Assembly (NCBI GenBank): GCA_015520395.1
Contig: WAQG01000015.1
Location: forward strand, 1 to 17,173
DNA from: Candidatus Geoarchaeota archaeon
GTDB taxonomy: Archaea; Thermoproteota; Thermoprotei; Gearchaeales; WAQG01
Direction: 5' to 3'
DNA: 17,173 bases
Shown here: positions 1 through 8,214 of the stretch, piece by piece
Layout: each line of letters opens with the position of its first letter
Position numbering within the stretch: position 1 is the stretch's first letter
Notes under the pieces: model-generated
The model's input: only the letters and a program-made list of their open reading frames with translations
Database searches by the model: none
What the model was told of the DNA's origin: nothing
Position numbers and translations under genes: made by a program

Positions 1-558
1 GCTATGGAGGATTCCAAGCGTCCTTTCGGCGACGCCAGCGTAGTGTATCATTATGGCTGGCCTCTCGCCGCCCGGCACAGCCTCCGACCCACACTCGCCC
101 CCATCAACCCCCAACTCTAGGCTGGTCCAAGGGACGCCGAAGCCCTCTATGAGATCCCTCTCCCGCCCATAGACCTCCTCATCCACAGCCAGGAGCTTCG
201 GCTCCGTTATCTCCAGCTGAAGCTTTAGATCTTCGCTTATCGTCAAGGGGTCTATGAGGGCGACGACACCACCAATCCTCATTATTGATAGGAGGTAGAC
301 GACCTGTTCCAGGCTGTTAAAGGCTATGAGGGCCACCCTGTCACCAGGCCCAACACCCCTCCCGCAGAGATGTGAGGAGACCCTCTCAACGGCCTCTCCA
401 AGCTCGCCGTAGCTCATGGATACATTCTCGAACACCAGTGCCTCGAAGTCCGGCTTAGCCTTGGAATGCATCTCTATGATTGAGGGGATGGATAGCTCGA
501 TCTGGCGGGGCTTCTTTGGCACGCCCTCAGGCCATATACGGTGCCATGGCCTTGCCAT
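1..558 (-). CDS. Adenylate-forming (acyl-CoA synthetase-like) protein, C-terminus outside window
   Basis: The first 186 codons of an ANL-superfamily (AMP-dependent acyl-CoA synthetase/ligase) protein are visible. The N-terminus MARPWHRIWPEGVPKKP is typical of long-chain acyl-CoA ligases. It is followed by the usual N-terminal-domain blocks (SMSYGELGEAVERVSSHL, GVGPGDRVALIAFNS, MRIGGVVALIDPL). The ATG at 558 is preceded by GGAGG six bases away and lies 18 bp after the livM-like stop, so it is the last visible gene of the transporter operon. Odd feature: where the family has the P-loop [ST]GTTGxPKG, this protein reads HYAGVAERTLGILHS (about residues 172-186), keeping the flanking pattern but not the Ser/Thr/Gly/Lys residues. 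It may therefore be a non-catalytic or altered paralogue of the ligase at 2549-4621. The catalytic C-terminal half is not in the window. Confidence 0.85.
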   Translation of the reverse strand, partial: MARPWHRIWPEGVPKKPRQIELSIPSIIEMHSKAKPDFEALVFENVSMSYGELGEAVERVSSHLCGRGVGPGDRVALIAFNSLEQVVYLLSIMRIGGVVALIDPLTISEDLKLQLEITEPKLLAVDEEVYGRERDLIEGFGVPWTSLELGVDGGECGSEAVPGGERPAIMIHYAGVAERTLGILHS

Positions 559-576
559 GTGCCCTCCACCGCCCGC

Positions 577-1626
577 CTAGTAGGAGAATGGGAAGAGGTC
601 GAAGAACCTCTTAACCTTCCTGAGGAGGCTTGCAAGCCCGTGCGGCTCCGCTATCAGTATCCCAGCGATTATGACGCCGTAGAGTATGGCTCTCAGGCCG
701 AAGGCTGTTGGGCCGAGCCATGGCATCATCACCGAGAGCCTGGACACCATTATTGTGATTCCCTGGCTTATCGCTATCATCACAACGGTTCCCAGGCAGG
801 ATCCCCAGACATAGCTCCCAACCCCACCAACAATGACTCCGACTCCGAGCATCTCCCAGGAGAGCATAAACCCGAAGTGCTCTGGGGTTGCAAGCCCTAT
901 CTGGTAGCCCCACATGGCGCCCCCTACGCCAGCGTAGAGCCCATATATTGCGAAGGCTATAGCCTTGTATTTCAGTGGGCTTACTCCGAAGATGTGGGCG
1001 GCATAGTCCTTCTCGCCTATCATGACTATGGCCTTGCCGAGGGGGGTCCTCCCTATGTGGGCTATGAGGTAGCCCATGATCGTGGCTATGGCGAGGAACA
1101 CATAGTACTTTTCGATCATCCCGAACTCGTGGCCCAGTATGCTCATCGGCGCTATGTAAACGACGCTTCCAGGCACATTCTTGGTTATATAGTTAAGTAT
1201 CCATTCTATGGTGAACTGGGTTGCAGTCGTTAGGAAGAGCATGTAGTACCCCTTTATCCTGAGGGCTGGGAGGGCGAAGACTGAAGCCACGGCCATGGTC
1301 GCTATGCCGCTGAGCGGTATAACTATGAAGAAGGGTAGTGAGAGGGGTGGTTGGGAGAGGAAGGAGGCGGTGAAGGCCCCAACCCCCATGAGGGCGGCTG
1401 TACTCACCGAGAAGAGCCCCGCTGCCGTCAGCAGGTTTAGACCCATTATGGCAACTGAGAAGGTGAATATCAGCATGAAGAGCGAGGTGTAGAAGTCTCC
1501 TGCATAGAGCGGGAGTGTTGAGAGAAAGGCGAATAGGAGTAGCAGCCCGACCAAGTGGAACCTCTTCTGTATGAAGCCCATGTCGGCAAGGTAGCTCTCC
1601 TTAAATACGCCTGAGGGCCTCGACAT
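577..1626 (-). CDS. livM: Branched-chain amino acid-type ABC transporter permease, LivM family
   Basis: This is an integral-membrane permease of the Liv/HAAT ABC importer family, 349 aa with about 8-10 hydrophobic segments, as usual for LivM. Family hallmarks are GLNLLTAAGLFSVSTAALMGVGAF near residues 63-85, the LRIKGYYMLFLTTA block, and the cytoplasmic-loop motif RTPLGKAIVMIGEKDYAAHIFGV, which corresponds to the EAA-like coupling loop that contacts the ATPases. The C-terminal GVGVIVGGVGSYVWGSCLGT block is also typical. The ATG follows GGGGGTGTGA, and the gene starts 12 bp after the LivH stop. It should pair with LivH to form the membrane channel. The transported compound cannot be read from the sequence. 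Confidence 0.92.
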   Translation of the reverse strand: MSRPSGVFKESYLADMGFIQKRFHLVGLLLLFAFLSTLPLYAGDFYTSLFMLIFTFSVAIMGLNLLTAAGLFSVSTAALMGVGAFTASFLSQPPLSLPFFIVIPLSGIATMAVASVFALPALRIKGYYMLFLTTATQFTIEWILNYITKNVPGSVVYIAPMSILGHEFGMIEKYYVFLAIATIMGYLIAHIGRTPLGKAIVMIGEKDYAAHIFGVSPLKYKAIAFAIYGLYAGVGGAMWGYQIGLATPEHFGFMLSWEMLGVGVIVGGVGSYVWGSCLGTVVMIAISQGITIMVSRLSVMMPWLGPTAFGLRAILYGVIIAGILIAEPHGLASLLRKVKRFFDLFPFSY

Positions 1627-1638
1627 ATCTCACACCCC

Positions 1639-2580
1639 CTACACCCTCTCGATCCTCACGGTTCCAAATAGACCGTAGGGCTTTATTATCAGGACCACCA
1701 GGAGCACAAGGTAGGGTATTACATCCCTTATCCCCGGCAGATAGATGTTCAGGTACGTTCCGAGGGTATGCTCTATGAGGCCTAGGATGAGGCCCCCTAG
1801 GAGGGCGCCGCTTGGGCTGTCTATCCCCCCTATCAGGGCTGCCGGGAGGGCTCTTGAGAGTCCAAGGTCCGAGATTATGATGTTTATCCCGTTGATCGCC
1901 CCCAGGATAAGGCCGCTGAGGACCGCGGCCACGTAGGCTATAATCCATGAGTATATGTACATCTTGGATATCGTTATGCCGTGGGCCGCGGCCACCTCGG
2001 GGTCTAGGGAGACCGCCCTCATAGCTATCCCGAAGATCGTCTTCCTGAATATGTACAGGAAGGCGCCGAAGATCAGAAGGGCGCCCGTTATGCTCCAGAC
2101 ATAGACGTAGGGCAGCTTGACTGGGCCTATCTCCAGCGGGTGGAGGGGCCAGATCTCGTTCTGGTTCGGGAAGACTCTGAGCGTGGTCCCCCAGCCTATT
2201 ATCGTGGCCCCCCTCAGGAGCAGGCCGAGGGCGACCGTCATCATGATCAGCGTGAGGACGGGCTGCCCGTAAAGCGGCTTGAAGAGGGCCCTCTCCGTGA
2301 AGAGTGCTAGGGCGACGCTGAGTAGGGAGGCTAGGAGGGCTGCGACGAGTATGTTGAGGACGGGGTTGGGGACTAAGTGCAGCTCCGCGAAGAATAGGAT
2401 GAGGTAGGCTCCCAGCAGAACCATGTCGCCGACCGCGATGTTGACGACCCTGGCTATCCTGTAGAGGAGGACGAAGGAGAGGGCCATAACCCCGTAGATC
2501 GTCCCTGAGGCCAGCCCGATTATCACAGCATTTAGGATGCTTGAAGCCTCAACCACTACTCTCACCCTCCTCCTCAACAT
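1639..2580 (-). CDS. livH: Branched-chain amino acid-type ABC transporter permease, LivH family
   Basis: This is the second permease of the Liv/HAAT importer. It has the LivH pattern LNAVIIGLASGTIYGVMALSFVLLYRIARVVNIAVGDMVLLGAYL at the N-terminus and the coupling loop TIFGIAMRAVSLDPEVAAAHGI in the middle. The C-terminus has GGIDSPSGALLGGLILGLIEHTLGTYL and ends GLFGTVRIERV. The longest frame starts at an ATG at 2580 and overlaps the upstream ligase gene by 32 bp. A more likely start is the GTG at 2556: it lies about 9 nt after AGGAGGAGG, gives the short N-terminus usual for LivH, and leaves only an 8 bp overlap. The overlap suggests translational coupling with the ligase gene. Confidence 0.92.
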   Translation of the reverse strand: MLRRRVRVVVEASSILNAVIIGLASGTIYGVMALSFVLLYRIARVVNIAVGDMVLLGAYLILFFAELHLVPNPVLNILVAALLASLLSVALALFTERALFKPLYGQPVLTLIMMTVALGLLLRGATIIGWGTTLRVFPNQNEIWPLHPLEIGPVKLPYVYVWSITGALLIFGAFLYIFRKTIFGIAMRAVSLDPEVAAAHGITISKMYIYSWIIAYVAAVLSGLILGAINGINIIISDLGLSRALPAALIGGIDSPSGALLGGLILGLIEHTLGTYLNIYLPGIRDVIPYLVLLVVLIIKPYGLFGTVRIERV

Positions 2581-4621
2581 CTATTATCCTCATGGTGACC
2601 CTAACAACATCAACCGTCCCATCCTCATACCTAACCTCGCCCAAGAAGTCAACCTTGTCGGCATCGCTGTATAGGGCGTCTATTAGGGCCTTGTACTTCT
2701 TCTTAAGGAAGCCCCTCCTGAGCTTCCTCGTCCTCGTCATCTCGTCGTCGTCAGCGTGGAACTCCTTGTAGAGGGAAATGAACTTCCTTATCCTCATGTT
2801 CTCGGAAAGCCTCTTGTTAACCTCCCTTACAATGCCCCTAAGCAGCTCTAGAACCTCAGGCTTCTGGGAGAGGTCTACGTAGCCCGTGTAGGGGACGTTG
2901 TGATCCTCAGCCCACTTCCCAACGTTCTCGGGATGTATGTTGAGTATCGCGCAAAGGTAGGGCTTCCCGTCGCCCAGAACCCAGGCCTCCCTTATATACG
3001 GGCTGAACTTCAGCATGTTCTCGATGTACTGCGGGGCAACCTTGGTCCCGTCCTCCAGGGTTATCATCGATGACATCCTGTCTATTATCACCAGGTGCCC
3101 ATTCTCGCCCACCATCCCGTGGTCACCCGAGTAGAGCCAGCCGTTAACCAGATCCTTGTCGCTGGGCCGGTCGTAGTAGCCAACCATGACGGCCGGGCTC
3201 CTTCCTATAACCTCACCCCTAACGGTCACGGCGTAGATTGTCTTGGGCAGGGGCTTGCCTGCGGTCCACGGGTTTACGTCGCCGTCCCTGTGGAGGCAGG
3301 ATATTCCGGCTATCTCGCTTTGCCCATATATCTGCTTGATGTTAACGCCCATGGCCCTGAGGAACCTGAAGTCGTCTATCGAGACCTGGGCCCCGCCGGT
3401 AAAGGCGTGTCTTATCCGCTTCAACCCTATCTTGTCGAGGACTGGCCTGAAGACGAGCCAGTAGGCTATGGTGTGGGCCAGCTTGAGCCAGAATGGGACG
3501 GGCTTCCCCTCAAACTCAAGGTCAACCTTCTTGTAGCCTATCTTCATAGCCGTCTCGAATATCTTTCGCCTCAGCCATCCCGTGTCAGCTATCTTGACCT
3601 GGACGTGAGCTACCATGTCCCTCCATATCCTGGGCGGTGAGAACATTATAGTTGGCCCGATCTCCCTGAGATCCCTCCAGACCGTCTCCGGTTCCTCATA
3701 GAAGTTAACCTTGTAGCCCACTGTTAGCCCACAACTGAAAGTCATCATCTGCTCGCCTATCCACGCGAAGGGGAGGAAGGAGAAGTACTCATCATCTTTA
3801 CTCATAGGCACAACCTTCTGCATCGCCAACCCCATGAACAACATGTTCTCATAGCTCAGCATAACCAGCTTGGGCGTGCCTGTGGTCCCCGAGGATGTGA
3901 CGAAGCATGCCAGATCCCTCCTATTCTGCGACTCGACGTTCCTCTCAAAGAGGCCTGGCTGCTTCTCCATCAGCTCCTCGCCAAGCTTCTGGACTTCCCG
4001 AAAGCTCACAAGCTTATGACCCCACTCAGGGTTCTTCTTATATCTCCACATTCCCGTCCAGTCCTCAACAATTATCTTCTCGACCTCAGGGATCTGGTCA
4101 AGGATCTTTAGAATCTTGTCCGTCTGCTCCTGATCCTCACAGTATATCCACCTGGCACGGGCATTCCTTATTAGGGGGAGGAGCTGTTCAGGGAGGTTGT
4201 CCTGGTAGATTCCGAGAGGTATTCCAAGGGCGGCTTCCGTGCCGAGGTAGGTGTAGGCCCACTCCGGCCTATTATCACCTATAAGGATCAGCTTGTCGCC
4301 TGGCTGGAAGCCCATGGCCAGAAGGCCGAGTGAAAACTTCTTGACATTGTCGAGGTAGTCCCGCCAGGTTATCCTCTGCCATATCCCATACTCCTTTTCC
4401 CTGAGGGCTGTATCACCCGGCCTCTCCTCGGCAAGCTTGAGGAGAAGCTTCGGGAAGGTGTCGGCCTCGGGGATCTCGACCTCCACATCCTCCCCGTAAG
4501 TGAAGTCTACTATTTCCTCGGGTACATCCTTAAGATACTCCCTAACCCACTCGGGCGCGGATTTTATTTTTTCAGCCAGTTTCTCAGAAACCTTTAGGTA
4601 TTCAAGGCTCACGTATCTCAC
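2549..4621 (-). CDS. Long-chain-type acyl-CoA synthetase (AMP-forming) within the transporter operon
   Basis: This 690 aa ANL-superfamily ligase converts a carboxylic acid, ATP and CoA to acyl-CoA, AMP and PPi. The P-loop TSSGTTGTPK is at residues 242-251, the A5 motif YGQSE at 432-436, WLYSGD at 495-500, the hinge region IDRMSSMI at 513-520, and a C-terminal lysine-bearing TRTRKLRR motif near 645. Length and order match the long-chain/bubblegum-like branch (FadD15-type) rather than short acetyl-CoA synthetases. It begins with GTG overlapping the LivG stop (GTGA). A second in-frame GTG at 4612 has better spacing to GGGGGAG and may be the true start. Lying between the ATPase and permease genes, it probably activates the imported acid. 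Whether that is a fatty, aromatic or branched acid is not shown by the sequence. Confidence 0.93.
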   Translation of the reverse strand: MRYVSLEYLKVSEKLAEKIKSAPEWVREYLKDVPEEIVDFTYGEDVEVEIPEADTFPKLLLKLAEERPGDTALREKEYGIWQRITWRDYLDNVKKFSLGLLAMGFQPGDKLILIGDNRPEWAYTYLGTEAALGIPLGIYQDNLPEQLLPLIRNARARWIYCEDQEQTDKILKILDQIPEVEKIIVEDWTGMWRYKKNPEWGHKLVSFREVQKLGEELMEKQPGLFERNVESQNRRDLACFVTSSGTTGTPKLVMLSYENMLFMGLAMQKVVPMSKDDEYFSFLPFAWIGEQMMTFSCGLTVGYKVNFYEEPETVWRDLREIGPTIMFSPPRIWRDMVAHVQVKIADTGWLRRKIFETAMKIGYKKVDLEFEGKPVPFWLKLAHTIAYWLVFRPVLDKIGLKRIRHAFTGGAQVSIDDFRFLRAMGVNIKQIYGQSEIAGISCLHRDGDVNPWTAGKPLPKTIYAVTVRGEVIGRSPAVMVGYYDRPSDKDLVNGWLYSGDHGMVGENGHLVIIDRMSSMITLEDGTKVAPQYIENMLKFSPYIREAWVLGDGKPYLCAILNIHPENVGKWAEDHNVPYTGYVDLSQKPEVLELLRGIVREVNKRLSENMRIRKFISLYKEFHADDDEMTRTRKLRRGFLKKKYKALIDALYSDADKVDFLGEVRYEDGTVDVVRVTMRIIDVEEEGESSG

Positions 4622-5373
4622 TCCCCCAGGTATGCTGCAAGGACGCGGGCATCTCGAGTAATCTCTTTAAACAACCCCTCAGCGATCTTCCTGCCAGAAT
4701 CCATCACGATAATCCTATGGGCGAGGTCCTTAACCATGTTCATCTCATGCTCAATCAATATGATAGTCTTACCCCAAACCTCGTTAAGCTCAAGTATGAA
4801 GCGGGCCATATCCCTCCTCTCATCCAAGCTCAGACCTGAGGCAGGCTCATCAAGCATTATGACCTCAGGATCCCACATGAGAACCCTCGCCAACTCAACC
4901 CTCTTCCTTAGCCCCATGGGAAGCTCAGTAGCTATTGCGTCCCTATACGGTTCAAGTTCGACGAAGTCTATTAGCTCCTCCGCCCTCCTGCGGGCCTCCT
5001 CAACGGCCCCATAAGTAAGGTTCCTAAATATTCCACCATTCCTAACAACATAGCCGACCATGATGTTCTCATAGACGGTTCCAGGGAACACGTAGGGGGT
5101 CTGCAAGGTTCTGCCAAGCCCCATCTCCATCCTCTTATGAATGGGCATCCTGGTTATGTCAACCCCCTTAAAGAATATCCTGCCGCTCTGTGGCTTATAG
5201 AAGCCACATATACAGTTGAGGAGCGATGTTTTGCCCGAGCCGTTCGGCCCAACTATGGCCAGTATCTCGCCCTTGTTAACAGAGAGGCTGACACTACGAA
5301 GAGCCACAACGCCTCCAAACCTAAGGGAGACGTCTTTAACCTCAAGTATGGGCAAACCGCTCAAGATATCCAC
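4618..5373 (-). CDS. livG: Branched-chain amino acid-type ABC transporter ATPase, LivG family
   Basis: This cytoplasmic ATPase subunit has 251 aa, normal for LivG. Walker A GPNGSGKT is at 42-49, the Q-loop sits within GLGRTLQTPYVFPGTVYENIMVG, and Walker B VIMLDEP is at 171-177, followed by the LivG-type SGLSLDERRDMARFI. The H-loop is ILIEHEMNMV. The ABC signature is the relaxed LPMGLRKRVELARVL seen in LivG in place of a strict LSGGQ. The GTG start at 5373 has GGAGG five bases upstream and overlaps the end of the LivF gene by 13 bp. It pairs with LivF as the energising heterodimer. Confidence 0.94.
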   Translation of the reverse strand: MDILSGLPILEVKDVSLRFGGVVALRSVSLSVNKGEILAIVGPNGSGKTSLLNCICGFYKPQSGRIFFKGVDITRMPIHKRMEMGLGRTLQTPYVFPGTVYENIMVGYVVRNGGIFRNLTYGAVEEARRRAEELIDFVELEPYRDAIATELPMGLRKRVELARVLMWDPEVIMLDEPASGLSLDERRDMARFILELNEVWGKTIILIEHEMNMVKDLAHRIIVMDSGRKIAEGLFKEITRDARVLAAYLGE

Positions 5374-6161
5374 CTCTTCCTCCGCTTATACGACTTAACA
5401 TCCTGGTAGCTTATCCTCCCAGCCCTGCCGATACCGAGGTAGTAGTCCTGAACGTCGGGGTTATTCATGAGCTTCTCTGGCGTCCCATCAAGAACGATCT
5501 TGCCGCCCTCCACAACATACCCATAGTCGGCTATCTCAAGCGCCTTCTTAACGTTCTGCTCAGCTAATATGACCGTTAGACCCTCATACTCGTTAATCTT
5601 CTTCACAATATCGAAAATCTCATTAATCACACTTGGGAACAGACCCAAGGACGGCTCGTCGAGAAGGAGAACATCAGGCTGGGAGATAAGGGCCCTGGCA
5701 ATTACAAGCATCTGCTGCTCCCCACCACTAAGATACCCACTCCTTATCTTCCTCCTCTCCTTAAGCCTAGGGAAGTAGTTATAGACAAACTCCAGAGCAT
5801 CCTTCGGATCCATCTTCCTTCTTCCATAGAGGCCTGACAATATGTCCTCCTCCACGGTCAGCTCCTCGAAGACGTGCCTACCCTCATGGACATAGGTTAT
5901 CCCGAGCCTCGCAACCGCGTCGGGCATCATGTTCTCAATCCTCCTCCCATTGAACTCTATGTACCCCTTAGTAACACGCCCCCTCTCAAGCCTAATAACG
6001 CCGGAGATGGCCTTTAGTATCGTGCTTTTACCCATGCCATTTGCCCCCAGCAGGGCGACGATCGACCCCTTCTCAACCTCCATTGAGACACCCTTGATGA
6101 CGAGGATAAATGGGTCAAAGGTGACCTCCACGTTATTCAGGATCAGAAAGTTGCCGGGCAT
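5361..6161 (-). CDS. livF: Branched-chain amino acid-type ABC transporter ATPase, LivF family
   Basis: This is the second ATPase subunit and the first gene of the operon. It has Walker A GANGMGKS, the signature LSGGEQQMLVIARALISQPDVLLLDEPSLGL joined to Walker B, the D-loop, and the LivF C-terminus AEQNVKKALEIADYGYVVEGGKIVLDGTPEKL. The open frame extends to an ATG at 6194. A TATA-like TTTAAAAC at 6201-6208 would place the transcript 5' end near 6178, downstream of that ATG. The ATG at 6161 (MPGNFLILNNVEV) also gives the normal LivF N-terminal length, so it is preferred here. The last 30-odd residues, with a basic KSYKRRKRW tail, extend slightly beyond a typical LivF. Confidence 0.93.
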   Translation of the reverse strand: MPGNFLILNNVEVTFDPFILVIKGVSMEVEKGSIVALLGANGMGKSTILKAISGVIRLERGRVTKGYIEFNGRRIENMMPDAVARLGITYVHEGRHVFEELTVEEDILSGLYGRRKMDPKDALEFVYNYFPRLKERRKIRSGYLSGGEQQMLVIARALISQPDVLLLDEPSLGLFPSVINEIFDIVKKINEYEGLTVILAEQNVKKALEIADYGYVVEGGKIVLDGTPEKLMNNPDVQDYYLGIGRAGRISYQDVKSYKRRKRWIS

Positions 6162-6194
6162 GGCATCCCTAGTAAGTTTAGGTGATATGAACAT

Positions 6195-6533
6195 ATTTAA
6201 GTTTTAAAGATGCAAATAGTCATTCAATAATATGGTTGATCAATTGAGCTATCAGCGAGCTTTCCTAATAAATATTTTTCATTGATTTCAGTTCGAATTC
6301 CATATTCTTGAATTTATGTATATATTCAATATGTATGCTCAATATGTCACACATTATGCACAAATATGAACCATTTGTATACTTGTATTAAATACTCGAT
6401 GTTTGAAATATATAGCTAATATGGAGGGATGTGCATACATATAAACTAAATACATATATAAAACATAGAGTAGGTGAGATTAGATTTAAATAGATTTGAC
6501 CATCAATCTCTTCATTAGAGGGGTGCTTAATCT
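6195..6533. promoter_or_regulatory. AT-rich divergent promoter region of the transporter
   Basis: A 339 bp gene-free stretch, far richer in A+T than the flanking genes, separates livF (leftward) from the binding-protein gene (rightward). A minus-strand TATA-like TTTAAAAC lies at 6201-6208. A plus-strand TATA-like ATTTAAATAG lies at 6484-6493, about 26 bp before a predicted transcript start near 6514, with Shine-Dalgarno GAGGGG at 6518-6523. A second plus-strand candidate is CATATATAAAA at about 6454-6464. Short direct repeats TCAATATGT at 6326-6334 and 6339-6347, and several ACATATA copies around 6436-6460, could be regulator sites. No regulator gene is adjacent. Repeat function is inference. 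Confidence 0.6.
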
Positions 6534-7880
6534 ATGGCAGGCCTTACTAGAAGGCAGTTCATCGCCATTGTAGGTGGTGTGGTTGTTGTTGCAGTTGCCG
6601 GGGTTGGTGCCTATATGCTTCTTCGCCGCCCAGGCGAGGAGACGGCTCCATCCACACCAACCCCCACAGCAACCACATCTCCAACATCCTCTCCTCCACC
6701 CGCCACCTCTCCTGTCCCTTCCAAGATAACTATACCTGCCCTCTTTGACAAGTCCGGGCCTACATCGGATGTTGGTGTTGACTATGCCTGGGGTGCTGAG
6801 AACTGTGTTAAGTGGGTTAACGAGGTTGAGGGCGGGATTCTGCTGGGCGATAAGCGTGTCCCAGTCGAGCTTATTGGAACCGACTATGCATATAAGGTAC
6901 CCGAGGCAGTCTCCATATATGAGCAATATAAATCAACCTATAACCCTGCTGTCATAATTGGTTGGGGCACCGGCGACACCGAGGCCCTTGCGCCCAAGAT
7001 AGCTGAGGACAAGATCGTATATATCTCGGCAAGCTACTCATCCCACCTGGACGACCCCAAGAAGACGCCATACAACTTCTATCCGGTATGCAGCTACTCA
7101 GACCAGGCAAGGGCCGCGATGATGTACATTAAGGAGTGGTGGGAGAAACATGGGGAGAGCAGGCCTCCAAAACTTGTCTGCGCATATGATTTCAATGTGC
7201 CTTACTGTAGGGCGCCCATAGAGGCGATAAAGAGCATTGCCGAGGAGCTAGGTATAGAGGTTGGGCCAGACCAGAACGTCGGCATTAAGGCGACTGATAC
7301 CTCCTCACAGGTTTTGGCAATAAAGAACTACGGAGCCGACTTCGTCTGGTTCGGAAACACCACAGCGACTGCCGCCGTCTTTGCGAAGGATGCAAAGAAG
7401 CTAGACCTAGGCGCCCGAATAATAATCAACATCTGGGGCCACGATGAAAATCTGATAAAGCTGGCTGGCGAGGCAGCTGAAGGCATATGGGGCATGACCG
7501 GGCACTACTATTGGGGCTTTGAGGACAAGGCACCTGGGCTAAGAACCCTAAAGGACGCCGTAACAAGGTTCGGACCTCACGACTACTTCCCGGTCTCATC
7601 CTACATTAGGGGCTGGTTGAATGCCAGGATGGCGATACTAGCCATTGAGGAGACCTTCAGCAAGTTCGGCGAGATTTCGGGTGAGAAGATAAAGCAGACC
7701 CTCGAGTCATGGAAGGATAAGGAGCTTCCGGAGGAGGGCATACTACCGCCCATAACCTACACCCCAACCGACCATCGACCCAACACTAAGGCCATGGTTC
7801 TCACAATAGAGAACGGCAAGTATAAGGTTGAAAGGGACTGGATAGACGTTGGCAGGAGACCAGACTGGCTAGGCTGGTAG
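6534..7880 (+). CDS. livJ: Extracellular substrate-binding protein of the Liv/HAAT-type ABC importer
   Basis: This 448 aa periplasmic-binding-protein-fold type I receptor (Peripla_BP_6, LivJ/AmiC-like) is transcribed away from its membrane and ATPase genes. The N-terminus TRRQFIAIVGG is a twin-arginine (Tat) motif followed by a hydrophobic stretch to about residue 30. A Thr/Ser/Pro-rich linker follows at about 36-66, typical of archaeal surface receptors tethered to the membrane. No lipobox cysteine is seen, so anchoring by the uncleaved hydrophobic segment is likely. Domain hallmarks are ITIPALFDKSGPTSDVG, VELIGTDYAYKVPEAV, a GWGTGDTEALAPKIAEDKI block and a second-lobe ARMAILAIEETFSK region. 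The ATG has GAGGGG upstream at good spacing. It delivers ligand to LivHM; ligand identity is unknown. Confidence 0.93.
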   Translation: MAGLTRRQFIAIVGGVVVVAVAGVGAYMLLRRPGEETAPSTPTPTATTSPTSSPPPATSPVPSKITIPALFDKSGPTSDVGVDYAWGAENCVKWVNEVEGGILLGDKRVPVELIGTDYAYKVPEAVSIYEQYKSTYNPAVIIGWGTGDTEALAPKIAEDKIVYISASYSSHLDDPKKTPYNFYPVCSYSDQARAAMMYIKEWWEKHGESRPPKLVCAYDFNVPYCRAPIEAIKSIAEELGIEVGPDQNVGIKATDTSSQVLAIKNYGADFVWFGNTTATAAVFAKDAKKLDLGARIIINIWGHDENLIKLAGEAAEGIWGMTGHYYWGFEDKAPGLRTLKDAVTRFGPHDYFPVSSYIRGWLNARMAILAIEETFSKFGEISGEKIKQTLESWKDKELPEEGILPPITYTPTDHRPNTKAMVLTIENGKYKVERDWIDVGRRPDWLGW

Positions 7881-7900
7881 CCCTAAGCAAAAACTAAACA

Positions 7901-7909
7901 TTATTTTTA
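7901..7909 (+). terminator. T-rich termination signal after the binding-protein gene
   Basis: TTATTTTTA lies 20 bp after the stop codon in the transcribed direction. Archaeal intrinsic termination depends mainly on such T-tracts. There is no strong hairpin. Confidence 0.4.
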
Positions 7910-7957
7910 TCACTCCCTCTGTTCTATGAGCGAAGAACAGTTAATTATTGTAAATTT

Positions 7958-8035
7958 TGGTGCGGCCGCCGGGATTTGAACCCGGGTCGCCGGCGTGGCA
8001 GGCCGGTGTCCTAGTCCTGGCTAGACTACGGCCGC
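7958..8035 (-). tRNA. tRNA-Gly (anticodon GCC), intronless, CCA encoded
   Basis: Read on the minus strand, the molecule starts with acceptor GCGGCCG (8035-8029). The anticodon stem-loop is CCGGC-CTGCCAC-GCCGG with anticodon GCC, and the T-arm is CCGGG-TTCAAAT-CCCGG. The acceptor 3' strand is CGGCCGC (7968-7962), followed by discriminator A and a genome-encoded CCA at 7960-7958. All stems pair, with a GC-rich composition expected of a thermophile. No intron is present. Confidence 0.95.
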
Positions 8036-8060
8036 CCACTAACATTTCTGGGATTACCAG

Positions 8061-8067
8061 ATATAAA
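8061..8067 (-). promoter_or_regulatory. TATA box of tRNA-Gly
   Basis: TTTATAT on the minus strand is centred 29 bp upstream of the tRNA 5' end, the expected archaeal TATA position. Confidence 0.6.
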
Positions 8068-8214
8068 CCTGATGAGGAGAGGGGTAGGGATTTAAGAGTC
8101 CTAATTCTCGGTGTGATCTATCATGGAGCTAGTGTCTCGGCTGAGCCTTAAGTTTAGTTTAGGGTTTTGGGTGGCTGGATGATGTACTTGTTTGTCTGCA
8201 GGTTTATAGTTATT

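Noticed and set aside
541..1233. 230-codon plus-strand frame opposite the LivM gene
   Set aside because: It is antisense to a clear permease, rich in Tyr, His, Gly and Pro as expected of a shadow frame, and has no family resemblance.
8069..8145. C/D-like element starting CTGATGA on the plus strand
   Set aside because: The C box lacks the purine at position 1, the CTGA lies about 70 nt away, and no internal D'/C' pair is present.
7957..8151. Small plus-strand frame beginning MVRPPGFEPGSPAWQAG
   Set aside because: This is the familiar false frame produced by reading across a tRNA gene on the opposite strand.
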